Positions 1-12,330 of a stretch of DNA of 64,000 bases are shown here, piece by piece; position 1 is the stretch's first letter, and every line of letters starts with the position of its first letter. The stretch lies in NCBI RefSeq assembly GCF_024868665.1, contig NC_079893.1, positions 14,467,685-14,531,684 on the forward strand, written 5' to 3'. The notes under the pieces are model-generated. The model was not told where the DNA came from, did not search any database, and worked only from the letters and a program-made list of their open reading frames with translations. Made by a program: the position numbers and the translations under genes. This DNA is from Triplophysa rosa (taxonomy: Eukaryota > Chordata > Actinopteri > Cypriniformes > Nemacheilidae).

Positions 1-2968
1 GACAACCTATGTTCACAAAGACCGAGCTTCTGTCTTCATTACAGACACCATACTGAGGAAATGTTATGTACATTTATCATAGTCAGCCCTGGCTTTGCTG
101 CGTAAGAACTGTGTGTAATGGACTGGCACATGAAGGGTTAACATAGTCTTTTAAATGTCCCTGTTGAGTTTAAAGGCCTAGGCTAGAAAATCCCGGGTTA
201 CGGTCTCATTGTCATATGCTGACTTAAGTGAATTTGAATTTTTTAATGAATGGTTCAATATCCAATTCATTAAAGTGGCTGTTTTATTTGATGCCTTTTC
301 TGTAGGTAACTGGAGAGAAATGAACTGCAAGCTTAATTTGGATTGAAAGGAATGAGCGCCTGGCCCTTTCATGATGGCAGTTGCTACTAGAAGCGCTTCT
401 CATTGTATCTCTAAGCAATAAACATTTTGGTCAATTTCTTCCACGGGAAAGAGATAGAAAGGAATAGAAATCGAAAGAGAACCCCACTGCAGTGTTTCAT
501 CTTAAGAGGAAGATGACATGTTGGTTTGAGCTGATTCTGGGGTAAGACGTCTTGTTTTTTTCAGACCTATGGCACTTGAGGCTACAGTTTGGACTTTTTT
601 AGAACTATGGCATTTGAGATGAATATACCAACAACAGGATTGCAAATAATAGGATAGCTGCATTTTTGCATATACGCACACACACACTTCTGCACACAAA
701 CACACTAATATGTACAGTAGTTTGTGAACAACAAAAGATTTTTTCTATTCCACATATGCGGGAGACAAACTGTATAACAAATGGAAGGATATGATGCGTA
801 AGTCAGAGATAATAGGAAAAAGAGGATCAAGGGGTAGAGATAAACCAGAGCTGCTCCTGAATGTGTCTCAGATAGAGTTTTGAGGGCTTGACATTGACTG
901 GAGACATGTCAGATGTCAAGGAGTAGTGTTGTTGTACACTGAGGGCACAGCCACAGTCCGAAAGTATTGATTTCCCTGCTTGTAGGAAGCCAGTAACTGT
1001 CATGTGGAGAGGCCTGACCTTGGAACAGCCAAGACAACTATTCCCCAATTCCCAGCAGCCTGACTGAAGCTCAGAGCAATGTAGTCAAGACAACAACACA
1101 GCTCTGCTTGATGGCAGAGAGCGTGGGCTCATCTCACACCAGAGGAAGAATAGAGAAAGAGAGAGAGAGAGAAAAACATTCTACACTGTCCGGTTCCCCT
1201 GAGTTCTTCATGGGCAGCCTTGAGTCTAGTTATCACAGTGTTTGAAATGACAATAGCTTGACTTAGACTTTCCTCCTGAGACTAAAATCTGGTCTATAAC
1301 TCAGCAATGGACAGGAAGGAAGCGTAAGATGGTGGAGGGAGGGAAAAGAAAGAGGAACTTAGGTTAGGAGCTAGAGAATACAACAGAAAGGATTCAGGTG
1401 GGGGTGTAAAGCTGAATAAGACACAGTTATGTCACCTGTGGCACTTCTTACAGACAAAACCTCAACTGTCTGTCTTTATCTATCATCAACAACAACATCA
1501 GAATAATGAAGTTACACCATAATAAGATGGCAACATATGATCACTAACCAACATGGATTTGCATTAACAGTTAACAGTCCTCAGTAAAGAATCTGAGGGT
1601 GCAAAAAAAGCTAAATATTGAGAAAATTGCCTTTGAAGTTGATAATCAGAGGCACTGTATCAGGCCATCCACTCACAAAAATAAAGTTTTTATATATTTA
1701 GGGTAGGAAATTTACAAAACGTCTTCATGGAACATGACATTTACTTAAGATACTAATGAATTTTGGCATAAAAGAAAAATCTGTCATTTTAAACCATACA
1801 ATGTATTTTTGGCCTTTACTAAAAATGTTCCTTAAGACTGGTTTGGTGATCCACAAAGCTTTCTTTTCTTATCATGCACAGAGATCTGATCTTATCATCG
1901 TCACGTTCATCTGGGATTGCATGAAGAGACAGACAAAAAAAGAAAACACCCTTAATCATTAAGAACTGTGAAAACATATACAGTACTGTATAATATCTAA
2001 ACCCTGTGTGATATTAAAGATTTACAGGGTGTGTGTCAAAGGCACAGCATGCTATCATCTCTACCTTGTCATTGGCCTTGTTTACCAACACTGACAGATT
2101 TTCTCCATTTCCATTTGCACTCAACAATGGAGTGTGGTCCTGTCTGCCTGAATTATGCATGATGTGCTGCAGTAAATCCATGTCACCAGCTGCCTAAACT
2201 AATGCACACATTGATAAAACCATTAAGCAGCAAAAAATACGTGTGTGTGTGATATTGTTTCTTATCCCAGTGGCAAGCTGTTGCACATTGGCTTGTAGGC
2301 TGGCACTCTAAGGTCAGTTGGCAAAGAGAAATGGATCGTTTACATGATTCCTCCCCTGTCGTTTAGTAAATATCAGAAGTCGTGTTAACTGAAAATTCTA
2401 CGTCATTGACAGATTATTTGATCAGTGACGGAAAAATCTGAAGGCCGTCCGTTATTTTGACGGATTACAATGAGGGCAATTTGTAATTCTCCTTTATGTC
2501 AAATTAGTAGCATCCAATCATTTCCTTTCATCAGAACGTGATTGTAAGTGACCGGAGGAAAGGACACATGTTTCCCATTCATAACTCATAAACGCCTCGC
2601 CCATTCAGGAAAACCCACGCGGGATCAGTGGAGATTAGAGATGCGGAGCCAGGCGCGAGATGCGGAGCCGACAATTTTATAAAAGGCATTAGACTATGAC
2701 GGCCCACCACCGTCTAATTTGTTTCGCCATTGTTTCAAAGCGAACTATAAAATCTTTTTACACTTTTCATAATAACACAGCGATAACGTTGTTCGAGGCG
2801 TTGTTTCTGGATCTGATTCTGTAATGCATGTATCTATCACTTAATTAGACCCCCACATCACGTGCTCAGATATACACACAGGCGCGCACAGTGGTGCAGT
2901 GTTTACAGACTTTTTTACTTCAGAGAGCGATAGCGAGCTACGAGTGTCCTTTTGGATAAACCTTAACT
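1..2968. other. Non-coding DNA, probably bnc2 intron or upstream
   Basis: I see no gene in this stretch. The short reading frames lack recognisable domains and codon structure. It contains a short AG-rich run near 1155-1172 and a GC-richer, CpG-containing patch at about 2560-2700 that could be part of another dispersed repeat, but I cannot define its ends. It lies upstream of the first bnc2 exon found in the window, so it is probably intronic if the missing 5' exons lie further left. That placement is an inference. Confidence 0.5.
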
Positions 2969-3072
2969 TTAAAGGGGTCAAATGACACGGCTAAAATGAA
3001 TATTGTTTGTTTTAGATGTAATGCAATGTGTATACACGATTTAATGTTCAAACACGCTGTATTTTACACATA

Positions 3073-3077
3073 CCGTG
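3073..3077. repeat. Target-site duplication CCGTG, left copy
   Basis: The five bases CCGTG directly precede the left LTR. The identical pentamer follows the right LTR at 10779-10783. This fixes both ends of the BEL/Pao insertion. Confidence 0.9.
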
Positions 3078-3765
3078 TGTGCTGTCCTCATTATATGTTT
3101 TGTATATAATTTGACAGCCAGGTAAACTCTTCTATAACATCAACTCTGAAGACAGTTGGCTCTTTGTCCACAGGTTTATTGATGTTGCACTAGAAAGGTG
3201 AAACTGAAACATACATGGGCATACTCAGCACTATGTACAGATATATCAACTCAAATATATTAAATTAAATCCCTATGTTTTTACTGTATCAGTATTTTAA
3301 TAGACATGTCTAAATGTAATATATGTAATCATATTTTACCTGTAGTCAATCACTTATTTATATGAAATATGAACTTTCAAAGTCTAGGAACAGTACAACC
3401 ATCAGCATATAATATTACTTTAGCACAATAGTACTGAAGATAGTAAATAACAGACTTCTAACAATAAACTTCACAAAATGTAACAATGTCACCAAATAAT
3501 GATGTGCAATCGTAGATGTTGCTAAAAACAAACAATACATACCCACGATGCTACAAAGGGCATAAGATGTATGCAGATGTCACAGGATTAGCTCAGATAC
3601 AATAAACATACTGCTCTCTGTGCCATGCTTGACTACTTCCTGATTAATAGTCACATGACATGACTCCTTACTGAAACCTAGGATTCTTAAAGGGGCCATG
3701 GCCAAAAAACCCCACAAAAGATCACTTAAAGAAATAAGACTAACATATTATGTGATAACGGAACA
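3078..3765 (-). repeat. 3' LTR of the BEL/Pao element
   Basis: This 688-bp copy matches 10089-10778 along its whole length. Differences seen are a missing 2 nt near 3151 and substitutions at about 3183 and 3190. On the element's own strand it starts TGTTCC and ends GCACA. A purine-rich stretch that could serve as polypurine tract abuts it (AGGCGGGGAG on the minus strand, 3766-3775). Confidence 0.92.
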
Positions 3766-3970
3766 CTCCCCGCCTGATGTACTCTACACATCACCTCAAC
3801 AAATTCTATGATGATACCTCTACTTTGGACTCTGAGGAAAGTAGAAGCACTACCTCTGTAATAGGTCTAAGAAAAAGAGTAGAACCTCCTGGTTTAATTA
3901 CCTTGACCTCAACCTGCCGCACCTTCCCGTCTTGGCTAGGGAAAGCATGAGTTACCAGTCCAAGGGGCCA

Positions 3971-6265
3971 TTAATTTCGTGGTTCTTGGCTGTTCTTGAG
4001 GAGGACAACACTTCCTGGTCTGACGTTTGGATGAGCAGACTGCCATTTCTTGCGTGTCTGAAGGGTTGGTAGGAATTGCTTTCGCCATCTGTCCCAGAAT
4101 GTGTTGGAAAGGTGTTGAACTTGCCGCCACTGGCACTTGTAGAGGACTGCAACTCCAAACTCGCCTGCAGGTGCAGCAACAACATTCACTTTTTGTGTAA
4201 GGAGAACCGCTGGGGTGAGTAAAAACGATTCATCAGGGTCCGTTGTCACAGGAACAAGAGGCCTGGCATTGATAATGGCTGCTACCTCTGCCATGAATGT
4301 CACCAGCACTTCGTGGGTAAGCTTGTCTTTCAGCTGGAGGAACATGGAGTCAAGAATTCTTCTTGCAATCCCAATCATTCTTTCCCAGGTTCCACCAAAA
4401 TGGGAAGCGTGTGGAGGATTAAAAGACCAAGTGCAACCTCTATCTGCCAGATACGTCTTCACAGTTTTGCTGTCAATGTTTGATGGTATCTTTAAGTCTT
4501 TGCACGCACCAACAAAGTTTGTGCCACGGTCTGAACGAATGTGTTTTACAGGTCCACGTACTGCAAGAAACCGTCTAAGAGCATTGATGAAGCTGGATGT
4601 GTTGAGGGACTCTATGACTTCAATATGAACAGCTCTTATGCTCATACATGTAAAGATGACAGCCCACCTCCTACTGTGTGAAAAACCTCCTCTTGTCCGT
4701 CGTGAAGCAACACTCCAAGGGCCAAATACATCCAGTCCAACACTGGTAAAGGGAGGGTCTGTTGAGAGGTGATCTGCTGGAAGGCTGGACATTTTCTGGA
4801 TACTGAGTGGAGCTCTGAGCCGTTTGCAAGTTACACACTGATGGATGATGCTGCTCACTCTTCGTTTCCCACCAACTATCCAAAAACCGGCTGAACGGAC
4901 AGCTCCTTCCGTAAGGTGACGGCCTTGATGGTGGATAAGCTCATGGTGGTGTCTAATGAGCAAGGCTGCTATGTGATGTTTGCCAGGAATTAATAAAGGA
5001 AACTTCTCACTCTGATTAAGGCTTGAATGGTGGAGACGGCCTCCGACTCTCAGCAGACCTTGTGCATCAATGAATGGATCCAGAGTGTGAAGAGGACTAC
5101 TTTTTGGAATTCTCTCTTGCCTTCGGATACATTTGATCTCTTGACTGTAAACCTCTTCTTGCACCGATTTGATGATGATGGCTGAAGCGTTATTGGATTC
5201 CTCAACTGTGAATTCTGCCTTGCAGTAATGCCAGTCCTTACAAGAACTGTTTTTCTTTGCAGCTTTGTTGAATAAACGGGCTACGTGAATAAGGCGTGTA
5301 ATAGCACCTGTCAGTGACTTACAAGAAGAGAATTTGGCAAATCGCTGGGAACCAAGCTGCTTGGATAATGCTGTAGTGCTTAAAGTGGACACTAGAGGAC
5401 GTACATCTGGGTCTGTACTTGGATCAACAAGGTTGTGAGTGCTCTCAGAGGTACCTGGGTCTGGTACGAGCAGAAATTTGGGTCCACTTAGCCAATTGGT
5501 GTTTTGTAAGTGGGCTGCGAGAACGAAACGCGTAGCATGATCTGCCGGGTTCTGGTCTGTTGGCACATATCGCCACTGATCTGGATTGGAGGACCTTCGA
5601 ATACGTTGAACCCGGTTGCTGACATAAATGTAAAAACGCCTGGTTTCATTACAAATGTACCCGAGAACCACCTTACTGTCGGAGTAGTAGGTTATAGCAT
5701 CAAGCTGAAGGTCCATTTCTGCAGAAATTAAGTCTGCCAACTCAACAGCAAGCACTGCAGCACAAAGTTCAAGTCTTGGCACTGTTTGCTCAGGGCGGGG
5801 GGCAAGTTTGGCTTTCCCCATAACAAAGCCAATCTGATTATTTCCTGCAGCATCTGTGATTTTTAGATACGTCACTGCAGCAATGGCTTTGGTAGATGCA
5901 TCCGAAAAGACACACAATTCCCTTTTGTCAGCTGCTGATGGTGAAGTCTCAGTATAAGGTCTGGAGATGGAAAGACTGGATAGCCCTGTCAAAGAAGCTC
6001 TCCATGACGTCCAAGCTTGCTCCAATTCTTGTGGTAATGGAGCATCCCAGTCACCATTCTGAGTAGTGAGTTCTCTCAGAATAGCCTTGCCTTGGATTGT
6101 GACTGGCGCTACAAACCCAAGAGGATCATAGAGGCTGTTGATAGTTGATAAAACACCTCGCCGGGTATAAGGTTTTATCTCATCACAGACACTGAAGAGG
6201 AAACAGTCAGTATGGAGGTTCCAATTGAGTCCAAGACTACGTTGCATTGGCAGTGTCTGCCTCAA
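3971..6265 (-). pseudogene. BEL/Pao pol 3' part: RT end, RNase H, integrase; premature stop
   Basis: The minus-strand frame of 764 codons starts inside the reverse transcriptase. An RNase H region follows (acidic contexts FSDAS, RLELC, YSDSK, NPADHATR, about residues 115-265). The integrase has an H/C zinc-binding part (paired His and CVTC, about residues 430-485) and a DDE core (GLDVFGPW, SDRGTNF, GGTWER, about residues 515-640). A Pao C-terminal domain comes last (DUF5641 type). The stop TAA at 3968-3970 appears premature, because the same frame stays open with domain-like residues (WPLGLV and onward) to a TAG at 3806-3808. Integrase would insert the cDNA copy. Confidence 0.9.
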
Positions 6266-8036
6266 AGTCTAGATCTTTAAGGTCACTTGCATGATCTCTG
6301 GATGGGAAAGCTTCCATGACCTCTTTTTTGTTTGATGCAATCTTATGTAGCCTCAGATTTGATTTGGAGAGAGCGTCTTGTGTCCTTTTCAGCAAATTGA
6401 TAGCAGCTTCTGCTGTAGGCAGGGACTTCAAGCCATCATCTACGTAGAAGTCGCGCATCACAAAATGCTTGACATCAAGGTCGACATGGAACTCGCTGAT
6501 CTGAACAGACTGATGCAGGCAATGAATAGCCACTGCAGGTGAGGGGCTATTACCGAAGACATGGACCCTCATGCGATAGTCCACAATGTCTTTGGAAAGT
6601 TCATTGTCTTGGAACCAAAGAAAACGTAGAAAGTTCCTGTCTTCTTCCCTTACCAAAAAACAATAGAACATCTGTTCTATGTCTGCTGTGAAGGCAATGG
6701 CTTCTTTCCTGAAGCGGATTAATACTCCCAGCAGTGTGTTGTTAAGGTCAGGCCCAGTTAAAAGCACATCATTAAGTGATACACCATTGTATTTGGCACT
6801 GGAGTCGAACACTACTCTGATTTGCTTAGGTTTCTTTGGATGGTACACTCCGAATGTTGGCAGGTACCATTGCTCTTCTTTCTCACTCAGAGGAGGGGCT
6901 AACTCCGCATGGCCATTTTTAAACATCTTGTCCATGAAGCTGAGGAAATGGTCTCTCATTTCAGCCTTCCTTTCAAAGTTGCGTTTGAGAGACAAAAGAC
7001 ATTTCAGTGCCTGCGACCTGTTGTTGGGAAGGCGTGGACGTGGACTCTTAAAGGGTAATGGCGCTACCCAACTGTTGTTTGAATCTTTTTGCAGACCTTC
7101 CTCCATGATTTTCATAAAAGAGACATCCTGAATCGAAGGAGCCACCTGGTTGTCATCTTTGGTTCGCTTAAAAACAGTGCATCCCAGGTGGTCAGCATCA
7201 CAGTTATAATCATCCGCAGAATATGTTGGGGGGTAGTCAGTTAGTTGGATGTCCCTGTATTTTTCTTTAACACGGAAGACGTTAGGACATGGACGAAAGA
7301 GAGTCGGGCGTTTTTGCTCTGTGATGTTTGTGTGAAAGTTCCTGATTGTCGGCGGTCTATGGACATTTCCCAGACATACATTGCCGACAATGACCCATCC
7401 CAGATCCAACTTCTGTGCATAGGGTAGGTGGTGTGAGCCATTCACCTGTTTACGGACCTTATGAACTCTTATGATGTCCCGACCTAAGAGAAGCATGATT
7501 GGAGCTTGTGGGTCCTGTTCTGGTATGAGGTGTGCCATAGACTTTAGGTGTGCGTGACAGCTAGCTACATCAGGAGTAGGGATCTCATCTCTGTTATTTG
7601 GAATGTCATTACATTCTATAAGACTTGGTAATGGGATGCGGACAGTTCCATCCAGAGATTCCACTTCATAGCAACTGGCCCTTCTTCCAACTGACTCCTT
7701 TACTCCAGCGCATGTTCTTAATATGTAAGGAGCACTTGGACTTTGGTCACTGAACACTTCAAAGAACTTTGAACGAACCAGCGACCTGTTGCTTTGTTCA
7801 TCCAGAATTGCATATAATTTCACAGCTTTGTCTCTGCGGCCAGCTGGAAATACTTTAACAAGGCATATTTTAGAGCAAGATCGGTCTGTCTGATCTTCCC
7901 CACAGACCTCAGTGCATTTGCTAGTGACTTGAGATTGGGGTGAGATTTCCTCTCCCTCCCCGCCGTACTCAGTAGCAGGTTCTGCCTCTATCCAGGGTGC
8001 AGGCCCAGGGTGGAGTGCCGTGTGGTGTCTTTCTCT
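6237..8036 (-). pseudogene. BEL/Pao protease and reverse transcriptase, frameshifted
   Basis: This minus-strand frame is open beyond its natural upstream border because the SINE supplied codons (the frame opens at 8117). It shows a Pao-type aspartic protease (active-site context ILDEQSN, about 7785-7815), and then a reverse transcriptase with the catalytic motif YVDDG near 6440-6450 and conserved blocks upstream. The frame leaves homology at about 6250, where the following segment of the same domain continues in another frame (6265 downward). The break fits loss of two or gain of one nucleotide. Reverse transcriptase would copy element RNA into DNA; this copy cannot make the whole domain. Confidence 0.88.
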
Positions 8037-8039
8037 TTT

Positions 8040-8334
8040 TTTTAGATTTAGATTTAGATTCAATTTATTGTCATTGCACATATACAAGTACAAGGCAACG
8101 AAATGTGACCTCTGCATTTAACCCATCCAGAGAGTAGTGAACACACGCACAGCAAGTGGTGAACACACGTACCCCCGGAGCAGTGGGCAGCTATCACTGC
8201 AGCGCCCGGGGAGCAAGTAGGGGTAAGGTGCCTTGCTCAAGGGCACCTCAGTTGTTACCTGCCGGCCTGGGAATCGAACCGGCAACCTTCTGGTCATGAG
8301 TCCGACTCTCTAACCATTAGGCCACAACTGCCCC
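8040..8334 (-). mobile_element. tRNA-derived SINE inserted in the BEL gag-pol frame
   Basis: Read on the minus strand it starts GGGGCAGTTGTGGCCTAATG, with a tRNA-like A box (TGGCCTAATGGTT) and B box (GGTTCGATTCC). It ends in an A-rich tail with TCTAAA repeats (about 8040-8060). CTTTT occurs at both junctions (8035-8039 and 8335-8339) and is the likely target duplication, though homopolymers blur it. Two related copies lie at 50559-50821 and 56960-57208. It separates the gag-like frame from the protease, so it landed after or together with the young BEL copy. Confidence 0.88.
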
Positions 8335-9953
8335 CTTTTACATTCAGAACATTGACTTTTAGTCTTACAGTTCTTTGCAATATGTGATGTCGAAGCACAG
8401 CATTTAAAGCACACGTTATTCTCTCTTAAAAATGCCTTGCGAGCGGCAATGGGCTTTTCCCGAAAAGCACGGCATTTATTCAGAGGATGCGGTTTTCTAT
8501 GAATGGGACACTGTTTATCGCAGTCATCAGATTTTTTTGCAAGCTCGCCAGCATCATCAGGAACTGGAGATACTGCTGTTTTGTGCACAGAGATTTCTCG
8601 TTGTTTACTAGGCTTCCAAGATGTCTTCTCCATTTTGGGAGTCAATTCTATGTGAGAGACAAAGTTGAAGCTTGGATCATTTCCAATGCTTGCCTCCAGG
8701 CCAATAAAGTCTACGAAGTAGGCAAAGGGAGGATAAGGAACATGTTTTTGTCGCTTGTAGGCTGCACCAACTGATGCCCACTTCTCTTGCAAACGAAACG
8801 TTAGCTTCTGTACTATTGGATTGACACCTCTTGCAGTGTCTAAGAAAGCAAGGCCTGGCAAGTCTCCTTCGGCCTTTGCAGAATGAAGCTCCATTAACAG
8901 ATCGCTCAATTTTGTCAGTTTGGAATAATCTCGGTTGGCTATTTTAGGAAAGGCGTCAATACGTTTGAACAGGGCATCTTCTACTACTTCCGTTGAGCCA
9001 TATGTTTGATCAAGTCTGCCCCATGCCATAGCCAGTCCTGCTTGTGGATGGTTGATGTGTATTGCCCTTATCTGCTCGACATGCTCTGCTGACTCCTTGC
9101 CAAGCCACTTCAGCAAGATATCCAATTCTTCACTTGCAGTCAGGTTTAAATCAGTAGTTGCAGTCTGAAAAGAACGTTTCCAGGCTCTGTAATTCTGAGG
9201 TTTATCATTAAACTGCATTAAGCCTGTTGCCACAAGCTCACGACGAGCAAGATATCTTACAAAGTCATTTATGTTTGAACTGCAATTATTTGAATCTGGG
9301 GATATGGGGCAGGGCAGAGGAGTGGGGCGACCGTTGCTATTTTGTGGTCTGAAATGTTGCAACGGAGTCATATCGATGTTCTCAAACCCAGCTTCGCATG
9401 ACTTTCGAACATACTCATTTTCATAGGTGCATGGCTGTTGTGAGGTAGTATCGGGTGGTTGGAAAGCAACACCGGTTTGTCGTGAAAGGAAAGGTTTGGC
9501 TTCAGGTTTGAGATGTGAAGCCGAAATGCTGTAACTTGGGCTCGGTTCTGCTTTTGCAGGGACATCACACAGCGGCAGTTCTGTCTCTCGTACTTTGGTT
9601 TGATCAATAACATACTGTTCAGTGCGTTGTGTGGTTTCCAAGGGAGCCGAATTCAAACCTAATCTGCAACTGTGTTTTTCCGCATTCTCATCAATAGCAG
9701 CTTCGAGCGCTTCTGCTTCTGCGACTGCTGCAGCTGCCTCTTTCTTATGCTGTAGCATTTCCATAGATGCCTCCACTCTGGCTTTTTGTAGCTTTAGATT
9801 AACTTCCTCTTCTACGAAGGTAAGACGTGCTTTTGCTGCTTCTGCTCTCGCTCTTGCTTTAGCTGCTGCTGACCCAGTTGACGATGTACTGGATCGTACT
9901 GAAGAGCATGAAGCACGAGAGCACGTCTTTAATGAAGATGTATCTGTTGCCAT
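8310..9953 (-). pseudogene. BEL/Pao gag-like region, cut off by a SINE
   Basis: The minus-strand frame from the ATG at 9951-9953 gives an Ala/Glu-rich, probably coiled-coil N-terminus (about residues 15-100). A region resembling the Pao gag-like domain (DUF1759 type, about residues 230-400) follows, and then a C-terminal CCHC-like knuckle (CFKC...H...C) near 8360-8420 with a second Cys cluster. I chose the internal ATG because the upstream Met sits in leader-like sequence; the frame itself opens at 9983. The last residues, below 8335, are encoded by the inserted SINE, so the native gag-pol continuation is lost. The product would have packaged element RNA. Confidence 0.85.
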
Positions 9954-10088
9954 GACACAGCCTAATAGTGTATCTCTCCACACACTGATAATCTTTTGTC
10001 CAGTAGTTCACTGGCCGTATTAGACACTTCTTTAATGTTATCTTCCAGCTTGCATTGCGTTATCTTGCCTTAAAAGACGTGGTTTCAC

Positions 10089-10778
10089 TGTGCTGTCCTC
10101 ATTATATGTTTTGTATATAATTTGACAGCCAGGTAAACTCTTCTATAACATCAAGACTCTGAAGACAGTTGGCTCTTTGTCCACAGGTTTATTGACGTTG
10201 CAATAGAAAGGTGAAACTGAAACATACATGGGCATACTCAGCACTATGTACAGATATATCAACTCAAATATATTAAATTAAATCCCTATGTTTTTACTGT
10301 ATCAGTATTTTAATAGACATGTCTAAATGTAATATATGTAATCATATTTTACCTGTAGTCAATCACTTATTTATATGAAATATGAACTTTCAAAGTCTAG
10401 GAACAGTACAACCATCAGCATATAATATTACTTTAGCACAATAGTACTGAAGATAGTAAATAACAGACTTCTAACAATAAACTTCACAAAATGTAACAAT
10501 GTCACCAAATAATGATGTGCAATCGTAGATGTTGCTAAAAACAAACAATACATACCCACGATGCTACAAAGGGCATAAGATGTATGCAGATGTCACAGGA
10601 TTAGCTCAGATACAATAAACATACTGCTCTCTGTGCCATGCTTGACTACTTCCTGATTAATAGTCACATGACATGACTCCTTACTGAAACCTAGGATTCT
10701 TAAAGGGGCCATGGCCAAAAAACCCCACAAAAGATCACTTAAAGAAATAAGACTAACATATTATGTGATAACGGAACA
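10089..10778 (-). repeat. 5' LTR of the BEL/Pao element
   Basis: This 690-bp LTR lies upstream of the gag-like frame on the minus strand and would hold the element's promoter. The segment directly inside it (just below 10089) does not begin with an obvious TGG primer-binding site, so I leave the priming tRNA unassigned. Confidence 0.92.
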
Positions 10779-10783
10779 CCGTG
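10779..10783. repeat. Target-site duplication CCGTG, right copy
   Basis: This is the partner of the duplication at 3073-3077. Host transposon sequence resumes directly after it. Confidence 0.9.
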
Positions 10784-11084
10784 CATGGTTGTATCTCCTC
10801 TTCGCCCTGCACTGATTTTTACAAAGCTCATCGCTCTGAAAAGCGAGGTGTGCTATGATTGGCCAGTTAAGCAGTGCGTAGTGATTGGTCGAATACTGCA
10901 AGCGTGTGACGGAAATGTAACGCTTCTTACCATATTTGGAACATCAGATTCCAAAGCAATTGTACTGACAGGTACACCCACCTTACTTGCCTATACATTT
11001 GGGCGGTCTTAGTCAAATCGAACTGACGTGGATTTGTGGGGGTGTGGTAACACCAGGTATTTCAGGGAGGTCTGGGTGAGCATT
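10784..11084. repeat. Interior of the TTAA-flanked transposon, between insertions
   Basis: This unique-looking segment continues the body of the 2973-12444 element after the BEL insertion. It contains CpG-rich blocks (for example around 10840-10920) that I recall from a high-copy cyprinid DNA transposon. No coding potential is apparent. Confidence 0.55.
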
Positions 11085-12330
11085 TGATTCAATTCAATTC
11101 AATTCAATTTTATTTATATAGCGCTTTTCACAATGTGCATTGTTCCAAAGCAGCTTTACAGGAGCAAATAAGAAAAACACAGAAAGGTAAAACACAGCAC
11201 AGTGCATGGTGTTTATAGACCAAACAAGATCATTATAATAAATAATATCTAATAAATAAATGAATGAATAAATAAATGCAGTCTCCCGGTGAGCAAGCCA
11301 ACAATGCACTGCTCTGCTGTGGCGAGGAACCCAAACTCCAATGATGAATAATGGAGAAAAAAAAACCTCGGGAGAAACCAGGCTCAGCCGGGAGGGCCAG
11401 ATCTCCTCTGACGTGTCATAGCTGCACTCAGTGACCCCGACCAAAGCCACCGAGCAACGTCCACGAAGAACAGGGAGAGCCCACGAGCCGCGACCCAGGA
11501 AGCCCCACCCGCCGAAACCGTGCAGGTCCAACCCGGTCCCATTCTGCGATCAACAACAGACAACAGAGGAACAACCAGGGAAAAATAGTAATGGCATAAT
11601 TAAATTTATTCCTCAGTTGTCCGACATCGACCACAAAACAAGACCAACCAGACCAGACCCACACAGTCCCAACAAATGAAACGCCCCGAACCACAACCAA
11701 CAAGCCCCCCCACTCCCTACAACACCCACCCAGCTACTGTACCTCCAATCAAAGTCACTGAGTGCAGCCATAACTTCAAACTGCTGTCATGTGATGTAAG
11801 TTTAGCATTAAATACCAAGTATTGTAAATTTAGCATTTATGTGACAGGTAGTCCGTCTTTGCTCTCGGTTGGGGATGGAATTGTCTGAGCTGGGCCGGCC
11901 AGATGGTTGCCTTTTTCTTGGGTGGTGATGGAATTGCCTTGGATGGAGCTGGGATGGTCAGTCAGTCCGCAGGCTCTCGCAGGAGGATGGCATGGGATAG
12001 TCCGATGTAGCTGGCGTAATCTCTAGTTGTGGATGGGCATATGACGTTCATCTGGGCCTGGCGGAATCTCTCCCTACCTCGGGATGGGCATCCCGAGGCG
12101 AGGGCAGAAAGAGAATAATTAGCGTAGCTGCTGTTCATTAGCTACTGTATGTATTAGTGAATGCTTGGCTGAAAAGATGTGTCTTTAATCTAGATTTAAA
12201 TTGGGAGAGTGTGTCTGACCCTCGAATAGTATCGCGGAGGCTATTCCAGAGTTTAGGTGCTACGTATGAGAAAGCTCTACCCCCTTTGATGGATTTAGTT
12301 ATTCTAGGTGTTATCGCTTTTAGATAGAAC
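11085..12330 (-). mobile_element. LINE-like retroelement fragment (3' part), inserted in the TTAA element
   Basis: The left edge is a run of AATTC units (11087-11109) followed by TTTATTTATATAGCGCTTTT. This is the mirror of the 3' tail seen at 18755-18800, so the element's 3' end is on the left. Conserved fish-repeat blocks follow, such as the AAACCTCGGGAGAAACC area at 11362-11380 and the block at 12180-12320. The right edge near 12330 is where the host transposon resumes (…CGCTTTTAGATAGAACGCATC). I see no intact reading frame; short frames here are incidental. The family name is not assigned, and the ends are good to about 10-20 bp. Confidence 0.6.

Larger units (their letters stand above)
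3078..10778 (-). mobile_element. BEL/Pao LTR retrotransposon, nearly full length but defective
   Basis: This is a 7.7 kb element read on the minus strand. Two direct LTRs (3078-3765 and 10089-10778) end in TG...CA and differ by two substitutions and one 2-nt indel, so the insertion is recent. The 5-bp target duplication CCGTG stands on both sides (3073-3077 and 10779-10783), the size usual for BEL/Pao. The inner frames encode gag-like, aspartic protease, reverse transcriptase, RNase H and integrase parts in the Pao order; no envelope gene is seen. Three lesions break the coding region: a SINE at 8040-8334, a frameshift near 6240-6265, and an in-frame TAA at 3968-3970. It sits inside an older TTAA-flanked transposon. 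It can no longer encode one intact polyprotein. Confidence 0.93.

Noticed and set aside
10060..10088. tRNA primer-binding site next to the BEL 5' LTR
   Set aside because: The sequence directly inside the LTR on the minus strand does not start with TGG and I could not match it to a tRNA 3' end.
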